From positions 62,001-126,000 of the forward strand of contig CAKQQQ010000005.1 in assembly GCA_934271065.1 (NCBI GenBank): DNA of 64,000 nt, in the 5' to 3' direction. The notes beneath the pieces are model-generated. The model saw only the letters and a list, made by a program, of their open reading frames with translations. It was not told the origin of the DNA and did no database searches. The DNA comes from an uncultured Clostridia bacterium. Its GTDB lineage: Bacteria; Bacillota; Clostridia; Christensenellales; Borkfalkiaceae. The position numbers were made by a program, and so were the translations under genes. Position 1 is the first letter of the stretch. Every line of letters starts with the position of its first letter. Positions 34,062 through 40,593 of the stretch are shown in pieces.

Positions 34062-34618
34062 GAAAAATTTACCTTTTTATATCCGGTACGCAAACCGGCG
34101 TTTCAAAATGCGTTTCGTTTTTCACGAGAAGCAAAAACACCCACTCGACGCTTTCGCTCGACGGAAATTTCGACTGTATGTATACGTTCGGTCGGTTTAC
34201 GCTTAAACCCCTTCCGTCGGGTTTCGTAAAAGAAAATATCCGCACCAACGTACTTAAAAAATACGATTACTGCCCTTGCAAGATCTTTGAAATAGACGTC
34301 GACGACGAGCAGTACGCAAATCTTTTGAAAGAAATAAAGCGTTACGAAGACGAAAAACAAAAATATAAATACGCCATTTTAGGCGCGTTTCTCTGCGCGT
34401 TCAGAATTAAAAAGACCTTTAAGTATAAGCGGTTTTGTTCGCAATTCGTCGCCAACCTGCTCCACGACGGCGCGGGGCTCGAACTGCCCTACGACACCAG
34501 CCTTATGCGCCCCAAAGACTTTCTTCTGCTCGACTATATAAAACCCGTTTACGAAGGCTCTATCCGCTCGCTCGCGGAAAAGGTCGATTCGGGCGAACTC
34601 GTTTTACCCGTAGAATAA
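34058..34618 (+). CDS. Permuted papain/NlpC-P60-like cysteine peptidase-fold protein
   Basis: 186 residues from the ATG at 34058; the start overlaps the stop of the SLOG gene by four bases. The motifs appear in the order His then Cys: KNTHSTLSLDGNF with the probable His (about 28), and later KYKRFCSQFVANLLHDG with the probable nucleophile Cys (about 130). This order is that of permuted NlpC/P60 or YiiX/YebB-like proteins, which act on peptides or lipids. No signal peptide is present, so it is probably cytoplasmic. The enzymatic activity is inferred from the motif spacing only. A pair of terminators follows. Confidence 0.65.
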   Translation: MRKIYLFISGTQTGVSKCVSFFTRSKNTHSTLSLDGNFDCMYTFGRFTLKPLPSGFVKENIRTNVLKKYDYCPCKIFEIDVDDEQYANLLKEIKRYEDEKQKYKYAILGAFLCAFRIKKTFKYKRFCSQFVANLLHDGAGLELPYDTSLMRPKDFLLLDYIKPVYEGSIRSLAEKVDSGELVLPVE

Positions 34619-34684
34619 TCGCTTTTACGTTTATCAAAAGTAAAAAGGAATAAAATCGGATATTGATTTTATCGAAAAAGGAAC

Positions 34685-34720
34685 AAAAACGGATATTTTA
34701 TACTTATCCGTTTTTTCTTT
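34685..34720 (+). terminator. Terminator of the pepV unit
   Basis: AAAAACGGATA pairs with TATCCGTTTTT, followed by a T-rich tail. Confidence 0.85.
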
Positions 34721-34726
34721 TTATCG

Positions 34727-34767
34727 AAAAAGGCAACCGCGCTTTCGCAAGCGCGGTTGCCTTTTTG
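34727..34767. terminator. Second, bidirectional terminator
   Basis: AAAAAGGCAACCGCGCT pairs with its exact complement. The sequence TTTTATCGAAAAAGG precedes both this hairpin and the earlier one, a short direct repeat. Confidence 0.85.
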
Positions 34768-34788
34768 ACGTTTTATCGGTCGAACGAT

Positions 34789-34893
34789 TTAATATGATAT
34801 AGGATCGCCGTTTTCGTCCGTTAAAGGAAAATCTTCGTCTATATCTTCTTCGGTAATCGGTCTTCCCCTTTCCAATGCCTTTTTAAGTCTCGA
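34789..34893 (-). pseudogene. Possible gene remnant (34 residues, C-terminal type)
   Basis: On the minus strand an open frame reads SRLKKALERGRPITEEDIDE followed by a short acidic tail ending in PISY and TAA. The composition is strongly protein-like, yet a TAG stop lies directly upstream in frame (34894-34896) and no start codon with a ribosome site is seen. It looks like the end of a decayed gene on which a terminator palindrome has been placed. I do not recognise the parent family. Confidence 0.4.
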
Positions 34894-34903
34894 CTATTTC
34901 TTA

Positions 34904-34953
34904 GAAACAGCCCCGCCCCGCGAGCGGATACGCTCGCGGGGCGGGGCTGTTTC
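34904..34953. terminator. Very long perfect hairpin after the acetylesterase gene
   Basis: 23-bp exact arms (GAAACAGCCCCGCCCCGCGAGCG and its complement) with a GATA loop. It lies 33 bases past the stop codon of the glycan gene run, so it probably ends it, though the T-run is short. Confidence 0.7.
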
Positions 34954-34982
34954 AATGCCGGTCAAGAATAGTATGCGTTTTT
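34953..34982 (+). repeat. Possible degenerate copy of repeat R2 (copy c)
   Basis: CAATGCCGGTCAAGAATAGT and the T-run after it resemble the distal half of the R2 repeat (about 17 of 22 positions). It lies right against the long hairpin, as copy b does against the sigG terminator. Confidence 0.35.
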
Positions 34983-34985
34983 GAA

Positions 34986-35681
34986 TTAAACGGATTTTTC
35001 GTAAATCCTTAAATATTCGTCAAAATATCTTAACCCGAATTCGTAAAGAGATTTCGCGTTAAAATGCAAGCCGTCTTCTTTGCAAGTCAGACCGTCTGCC
35101 GAAACGTATCCGACCATCTCGTTTTCTTTTGCGATTTGCCGCAATTGTTCGTTGACGATATAATAGTTGCCTTGAGTTTTCAGCATTTCATTGTCCTTCA
35201 AATAATCGCCGAGACCGCCGACCAAAACGGGAATATCGAATGCGTTCAAATCCTTTCTTAACGCAGAAAGCATTTTTTCAAAGCGGGGTTTATACGTCCG
35301 CGCAAGACTTTCTTCGCAATCGGCTTCGCCCTGATGCCACAATATCCCCGACAAAGACGACGTTCTCGTTGCCAGTTCGGTCTGATACACGGCGTTATCG
35401 TACAATAAACTTCCCTTTTTCCATTCATCGAGACTCGTTCCGCCGTCCGCGCAACATATAAGCCCTACGTCGACGCCGAATTTTTCCGCATACTTTTCGG
35501 CAAAACTTTCGGCAAGACTTACGCCCGAAAATGACCTGTCGGGATTGATCGGTCTGAACATCGGCTGCCAGCGCCCGTTACGCAACGTTTTAATACGCGA
35601 TTCGTCTATATGCGCGGCTTCCGACAATTCGCCCCTGCCTGCCATATTAGATTGTCCTATCAGTAAAAAAGAACGTATCAT
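34986..35681 (-). CDS. SGNH/GDSL-type carbohydrate acetylesterase (SASA/DUF303 family)
   Basis: 231 residues from the ATG at 35681, two bases after the previous stop; a longer frame reaches 35741 but overlaps the M55 gene. The catalytic Ser is in FLLIGQSNMAGRG (about 5-17), oxyanion support in CADGGTSLDEWKKGS and WHQGEADCEE, and the end motif DGLHFNAKSLYEFG carries the catalytic His. Family members remove acetyl groups from xylan or sialic acid. There is no signal peptide, so it would act in the cytoplasm on imported oligosaccharides. It is the last gene of the glycan run. Confidence 0.82.
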   Translation of the reverse strand: MIRSFLLIGQSNMAGRGELSEAAHIDESRIKTLRNGRWQPMFRPINPDRSFSGVSLAESFAEKYAEKFGVDVGLICCADGGTSLDEWKKGSLLYDNAVYQTELATRTSSLSGILWHQGEADCEESLARTYKPRFEKMLSALRKDLNAFDIPVLVGGLGDYLKDNEMLKTQGNYYIVNEQLRQIAKENEMVGYVSADGLTCKEDGLHFNAKSLYEFGLRYFDEYLRIYEKSV

Positions 35682-35683
35682 TT

Positions 35684-36499
35684 TTATAAAAACACCTTTA
35701 TATCTTCTATTTTTCGAGCGGTTGTTTTCAGAATATGGCAATCTTCGCCAAATTCGCAGTCTACGCCGTATTTCGATTTAACCGCCTGTTTAACGGCGGC
35801 CGCCTTTTCGGTTCTCGTGTATCGGATTTCAAGCGAAACCGGGAAAACGAGTTTTTTGTATCTCATTTTTTTTGCTTCGGATAACGCTTTAATCGTTTTA
35901 TCGTATAATTCCGTGTATAAATCTTCGCCGCGAAAATCCGCGTCGTTTCGCCCTTTCGCGCGCTTTGTTACCACGGCCACTATATCGTCTGACACGTCGG
36001 TTATCTCGCGAAGACAAACGTCGTCGGAAACGAGCATTAACACGGGAATATTTTTAGACAACGAGATATTCGAATCGATAAAAAATTCGCCGACCGCCTT
36101 GTTCGCTATTTTGAAATATTGAATGCTTTCCGAACTGTAAGTATGGGCAAGCACACCGCTCAGAGTTCCTTCCTTCGAGTGATAACCTAAAAATATTACG
36201 CCGTCGATTTCAAGCGAATCGGCAAAATTCATCCGCTCTGCCGCCGAATTATCGAGCCCCACGTCTTTCGCGCGCGGATCTACGTCGTTAAAATCCAAAT
36301 TATGCCCTACCGAGTGATTATCCCAAACGTAAACCTGCTCCGCACCGTAATCGTACAACGCGCTTATAATCACGTTAAGTTCTTTCGTCGCTTCGGCAAC
36401 CGCGATATCGTACTGTACGCAACCTTTATGCAGGCTTTTATACGGCTCGCCTACGACGTAATTCACTCCTTCCATATCAACCGCAACCAGATATTTCAT
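35684..36499 (-). CDS. M55 family D-aminopeptidase (DppA-like)
   Basis: 271 residues. Zinc-dependent peptidase of the DppA type. MKYLVAVDMEGVNYVVGEP carries the first metal Asp and Glu (8 and 10), VWDNHSVGHNL the second site (about 58-68), and IFLGYHSKEGTLSGVLAHTYSS the catalytic region (about 100-121). Such enzymes remove D-amino acids from peptides, for example from cell-wall fragments. GGAG precedes the ATG. A small hairpin (GAGCGGCA with its complement, 36529-36568) lies in the 90-base gap before it. Its presence within a glycan operon is unusual. Confidence 0.85.
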   Translation of the reverse strand: MKYLVAVDMEGVNYVVGEPYKSLHKGCVQYDIAVAEATKELNVIISALYDYGAEQVYVWDNHSVGHNLDFNDVDPRAKDVGLDNSAAERMNFADSLEIDGVIFLGYHSKEGTLSGVLAHTYSSESIQYFKIANKAVGEFFIDSNISLSKNIPVLMLVSDDVCLREITDVSDDIVAVVTKRAKGRNDADFRGEDLYTELYDKTIKALSEAKKMRYKKLVFPVSLEIRYTRTEKAAAVKQAVKSKYGVDCEFGEDCHILKTTARKIEDIKVFL

Positions 36500-36589
36500 T
36501 TTGCGCTCCTTTACCTATAATTTTATAGGAGCGGCACGAGGACGGCGTTTTGCGTTCCCCTGCCGCTCTTTACGATCTACTTGTATTTT

Positions 36590-38473
36590 TTACAATTCGC
36601 CCGCCGAAAACACAACGTCGTCTATCGTCAGTTCGGAAGCGACGTTCGTTCTTATTAAAATCGTTTTTACGTCGGTTTTTTTGAACTTCGTGCCTGTTGA
36701 ACTCAGCGAATCCCAGTTGCTTATATCGAACTTTATAGTGTGGACGTTCTCGTCGGCATTGACCGCAAGGGCGTTAAGCGAAACGTAATTTTGCCCTATG
36801 CCAAGCCCCGAATAAAATCTTACGGATATCTGCGCGTTGACGGAAGTTTTTACCTTGACGTAAACGTATTTTACGTCCGACAATTCCGCGCCCGCAACAG
36901 ATTGATTGAAAAGCCCGTTCCACACGGTTACCTTTCCTTTAAGGCTTTTGCCGCCCGATATTGCCCCGTCGGTTATATATTCTTTCGTGTTGCCGCTACC
37001 GCTCACGTTCCAGCCCGCTTCGTCTTCGAAATCATAACATGTTTTTACGTCGCTTATAGCCGACTCGTCTTTCGTAAACACGATATCGTCCGTTTTTACC
37101 GAAGCGACAACGCTTGACATAACGAACATCGTTTTAATCTCGGTTTTATCAAACGCCGTTCCCGTCGCGCTTAAATTTCCCATATCCACGCGCACGAGAT
37201 GCCACGCCCCGTCTGCCTTTACGTCTTGTCCGAACTGCAGATACGACGAAGCGAAAACGTTGTTCTCGTTAAAAAACCTTAACGTTATTCTTGTGTTTGC
37301 GCTTGATTTAACCTTAAACGTAACGTAATTTACGTCGCTGAAATCGATTTCTTTATCAAGATTGTCGCGATATATTCCTTTATACCCGCCGTCGGTGGTG
37401 AAAAGTAAACTCTTTACGCCCGATATTGCCCCGTCGGTTATATATTCATTCGTCGTGTTTCCCGTCGTTTTCCATTTCGTCGTTTCCGTTTCGAAATCGT
37501 CAAACACGCGCGAATTCGCGAATACCGCGTTTAAGGTAACGTCTTCTTCTATCGGCGCGCTGAAATCGAAGTCTGCTCCGTCCTTTTGCCACCCTATAAG
37601 GTCGTAAGGATATAAGGCGTCTTTTGTAGCGTAATCTGCCGATACTTTTCCGCCGAGCCTTACTTTGACAATCACGTTTTGCTGACTCGTGCCGAAATTA
37701 AACGTTACGCTCACTCTGTCGAGTTTATAATAAAGTTTTAAGACCAGAGTTCCGTCGCTCTTAATCACACCCGTAGCGACTCTGTCTGCGTGAGCCGTAT
37801 CTTCTAAGTAGCGCGCCACGCTCAACGGTTCAGCCGAAACGTCCATATGGCAAAAACCTTTTAACGATTGCGTTTTGCTTTCGTCAATCGCGTATTCGCC
37901 GTTTACGTTTTCAAAATAATGCTCCACCGTATAATGCGCTTCGCCCGCAAATTTTTCAAGTTGCGTTTTCTGCTCCGTCGTAAAAGTCGCGTTTTTGTCG
38001 GACAACGCCCTGCCTGCGGCGTAAGAAATGCTTCTTACGACCGATTTACCGTAGTCGATTTGCCCGTCTGCACGCTTTACGTAACTACGCGCGACCACGT
38101 TCGTCGAGTACTCGCTTTCGGGGATATTATAAACTACCGCCCTGAAACTATACGTTCCGTTCTCGTTTTCAAAAGGAATACAGGGAATATTCAGCACGTA
38201 GGGCGTTTCAAACGTAAGTTCTTTGCCTTCTTCCGTTTTATTTTCGGGCAATAAAAGAGTGCCGTAAACGTAGTTTTCGTTGTAAGAATTTACCGTCGTC
38301 TGAAAACGCAAACCCGAAAACTCGCTCAACCTTACGGACGCGCCGTCGATAGTCGGAACTTCTCCTGCTGCGGCAAAAGCCGCGTTTTTGTAAGACGCAA
38401 CCGATAAAGACGCTAACGTCAGACCTATTACGGCGCATACGCCGATTATCAATTTTTTTATACTGCATTTCAT
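36590..38473 (-). CDS. Large secreted protein with an InlB-type repeat and two tandem carbohydrate-binding-like domains
   Basis: 627 residues. Signal peptide at 1-35 (LIIGVCAVIGLTLASLSVAS, cut near AFAAAG). Residues 40-180 are of unknown fold. A Listeria-Bacteroides (Flg_new-like) repeat covers about 255-322 (VSVTFNFGTSQQ and GWQKDGADFDFSAPIEEDVT). Two homologous beta-sandwich domains follow at about 325-475 and 478-627. Each has an ETKWK/GWN start, an EYITDGAISG motif, a VKSSAN/VKTSVN strand, and a final TDDIVF/IDDVVF. No membrane anchor is seen at the C-terminus. It probably binds polysaccharide outside the cell. It lies in the glycan run after the 44-residue peptide gene. Confidence 0.8.
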   Translation of the reverse strand: MKCSIKKLIIGVCAVIGLTLASLSVASYKNAAFAAAGEVPTIDGASVRLSEFSGLRFQTTVNSYNENYVYGTLLLPENKTEEGKELTFETPYVLNIPCIPFENENGTYSFRAVVYNIPESEYSTNVVARSYVKRADGQIDYGKSVVRSISYAAGRALSDKNATFTTEQKTQLEKFAGEAHYTVEHYFENVNGEYAIDESKTQSLKGFCHMDVSAEPLSVARYLEDTAHADRVATGVIKSDGTLVLKLYYKLDRVSVTFNFGTSQQNVIVKVRLGGKVSADYATKDALYPYDLIGWQKDGADFDFSAPIEEDVTLNAVFANSRVFDDFETETTKWKTTGNTTNEYITDGAISGVKSLLFTTDGGYKGIYRDNLDKEIDFSDVNYVTFKVKSSANTRITLRFFNENNVFASSYLQFGQDVKADGAWHLVRVDMGNLSATGTAFDKTEIKTMFVMSSVVASVKTDDIVFTKDESAISDVKTCYDFEDEAGWNVSGSGNTKEYITDGAISGGKSLKGKVTVWNGLFNQSVAGAELSDVKYVYVKVKTSVNAQISVRFYSGLGIGQNYVSLNALAVNADENVHTIKFDISNWDSLSSTGTKFKKTDVKTILIRTNVASELTIDDVVFSAGEL

Positions 38474-38492
38474 CTTATTCCGCCCCCCTTAT

Positions 38493-38627
38493 TCACCATT
38501 TCCATTCTCCGCCGTAATCGTGCGAGTCGTCGCCGACCGAGTCGAGCGGTTTGTAGACGCTTTCGGTCATCACGTCGGTTTTAAGCAATCGTACCATAAA
38601 AAGGGGTTTTTTATATTCTTTTTTCAT
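38493..38627 (-). CDS. 44-residue peptide, unknown function
   Basis: The ATG at 38627 has AAAAGGAGA nine bases upstream, one of the best ribosome sites in the run, and lies 16 bases after the previous stop; its own stop is 19 bases before the next gene. The product begins MKKEYKKPLFMVRLLKTDVM with a basic head and continues with TESVYKPLDSVGDDSHDYGG and ends in EWKW. The tail is acidic, aromatic and Gly-rich. No signal peptide or membrane segment is seen. It could be a peptide precursor, a chaperone-like small protein, or a partner of the adjacent secreted proteins. I recognise no named family. Confidence 0.7.
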   Translation of the reverse strand: MKKEYKKPLFMVRLLKTDVMTESVYKPLDSVGDDSHDYGGEWKW

Positions 38628-38643
38628 AAATAATCTCCTTTTC

Positions 38644-40590
38644 TCAGCCTATGAGAAGTTCTATTTTGTTAAATACGGCACTACCCGTTCCGCCGTAATC
38701 CAAATTAAGAACAATATATCTGAATTTCATGCTCGTATGATGAGTCTCCGTAAGAGCCGACATATCGCTGTAATATATCGTTATCTCGTGCAATCCGTCT
38801 CTTTCGACAGGCACGGTATACAGCAAACCGTTTCCCGCTCCGTCTTTTAAGTTTACCGCTATACTCGTAACGTTCGTAGTATTGACCGAAAAGCGAATTG
38901 CGTACGTATTCTGATAGTTAACCCATTTATCGTTAGTATATTGAATATCTTTTTTAGCGTCGGTAGCCGTGCCCGTGCCGTCTTTTATCGTAATGCCGTT
39001 ATTCCATTTCTGCGTGCCGTTTCCCGAAAAATCGGCGGCAAAAGCCGCTTTCTGCGAACCGTTGGCGGCGGTATAAAACTCCATATCGTCAAACACGAAC
39101 TGATGGGCGTTGGTTTGCGGATAGACGCCTTTACAAGTAATTTTTAAGGTGTCGATTTTCGATTTATCTATCGGTTTATCGCTACCGTTTACAGCCTTCA
39201 TTGCGGCAAAATCGCAAACCATAACCGACGAGTTGTTGTCTTTGAAAAACTCTTTCGTAGCCTGATAATAGTTGCCTTCCGAACCTATCGTAACGGTTAA
39301 AGTCGCAACTACGCCGACGGCGTCTTTCGAATTGTTGAACACGGCGGAAGCAATTTTCATTCTGAATCCGTTTACCGCCGAAAAATCGGTTTTAGAAAAA
39401 TCGTATTCCGCCGCTTCGAGCGTGTATTCGTTCACGCCGAACGAAGCGGGATCGTATACTTTAAGCCCTGTTTTCGATACGGACTTGGTAAGATCTCTGT
39501 TTTCGTTGACGTCGTAAACGAGTTTCCATTTATTTGCGTCGGACGCATTGTCGAAAGTTTCGAAGGGCGTATCCGTAACGATACGTTTTTTGGGCATTTC
39601 AGCCACCTTGCTTCGCGTATCCGTCAGATATTCGCCGCCCGCGCCGATTGTGATATCGTCTATTAAAACCGACGACGTTTTCGTCGAAGACGCGGGATGA
39701 TAATAAAACCACAGACGAACGATACCCGTAGGATCCCATACTCCGTCGCCGCCGCCCGCGTCTTCGAACGCGGCAAACGGAATAGTAACGTAACACGGAT
39801 CTACGGCGTTGAGCGTCACAGCCGCGGTCCATCTCTGATACCCGCGTTTACCTAACGAAACGGTAAATTTCCCGCCGCTGCCGTCGCTTAAAAGCCAGAA
39901 TTTTATTCCGTCCGCGCCGCCCCAGTTTTTCTTGTCCGGCGGGTTTATCGACTGAACGACAGCCCAGCCTTTACCCGAACGGTTATACGTAAGTTTCATA
40001 GCGGTGCTTCCGCCTACGCCTTCGCCTTTTGCAAGAGTGGGAATAAAATCGTCGCCGCCGGTGTGTCTGGTAAACCGTTCGCCGAGCGCATAGTCGTCCG
40101 AAAACTCTTCAAAATCGTAAATCGTTCTCACTTTCGTAACGTCGGGGACGGGAGTTTCGTGTTTTTCCTGCGTAAAAAACACCGTGCTTCTGTAAGAAAG
40201 GGCTCTATCCGCTCCGTTCGCGTCTTTTTTCATCGCGTATATCCGAACGTAATATTTAGTGGAATATTTCAGCGTCGCGCTGACGGTAACGTTCGTAATA
40301 ACCGACGTTTCTTCGGCGCAAATCTCCGTAAAATCGGCGTTTTCGGATAAAGTAACGAGATATTTTTCGGCGTTTTTTTCTTCCGTCCATACGATACGCG
40401 GGTTTATATCCGACGTAACCGAATTCGCTTGCGGCGCGGTTATTTCAAATTCGCCGAGCGGGACGTTCCGATGCTCGACTTCCGCGCCTTGCGGAAGAGA
40501 CGGCGGATCGGTTCGTTTTTTACACGCCGTTACCGATAAGGACAGCATCGTTACCGCCGCAAGCAAAAAAGCAATCAATCTTTTCTTCAT
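38644..40590 (-). CDS. Large lipoprotein with a fibronectin-like and CBM11-like carbohydrate-binding domains
   Basis: 648 residues. Lipoprotein signal with a lipobox near LSVTACKKR (Cys about 23). Residues about 48-140 form a fibronectin III-like domain (IVWTEEKNAEKYLVTLSEN and KYSTKYYVRIYA). Residues about 160-320 resemble CBM11/CIA30: YDFEEFSDDYALG, LTYNRSGKGWAVVQS, WGGADGIKFWLLSDG, and VLIDDITIGAG. A second beta-sandwich spans about 340-515, ending in FVFDDMEFYT, and a third about 530-648. It probably holds glycan on the cell surface for the GH5-like enzyme encoded upstream, three bases away. Confidence 0.82.
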   Translation of the reverse strand: MKKRLIAFLLAAVTMLSLSVTACKKRTDPPSLPQGAEVEHRNVPLGEFEITAPQANSVTSDINPRIVWTEEKNAEKYLVTLSENADFTEICAEETSVITNVTVSATLKYSTKYYVRIYAMKKDANGADRALSYRSTVFFTQEKHETPVPDVTKVRTIYDFEEFSDDYALGERFTRHTGGDDFIPTLAKGEGVGGSTAMKLTYNRSGKGWAVVQSINPPDKKNWGGADGIKFWLLSDGSGGKFTVSLGKRGYQRWTAAVTLNAVDPCYVTIPFAAFEDAGGGDGVWDPTGIVRLWFYYHPASSTKTSSVLIDDITIGAGGEYLTDTRSKVAEMPKKRIVTDTPFETFDNASDANKWKLVYDVNENRDLTKSVSKTGLKVYDPASFGVNEYTLEAAEYDFSKTDFSAVNGFRMKIASAVFNNSKDAVGVVATLTVTIGSEGNYYQATKEFFKDNNSSVMVCDFAAMKAVNGSDKPIDKSKIDTLKITCKGVYPQTNAHQFVFDDMEFYTAANGSQKAAFAADFSGNGTQKWNNGITIKDGTGTATDAKKDIQYTNDKWVNYQNTYAIRFSVNTTNVTSIAVNLKDGAGNGLLYTVPVERDGLHEITIYYSDMSALTETHHTSMKFRYIVLNLDYGGTGSAVFNKIELLIG

Positions 40591-40593
40591 CTT

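Noticed and set aside
34685..34767. Two hairpins read as a small transposon end
   Set aside because: Each is a normal intrinsic terminator with a T-run, placed right after converging genes; no target duplication is seen.
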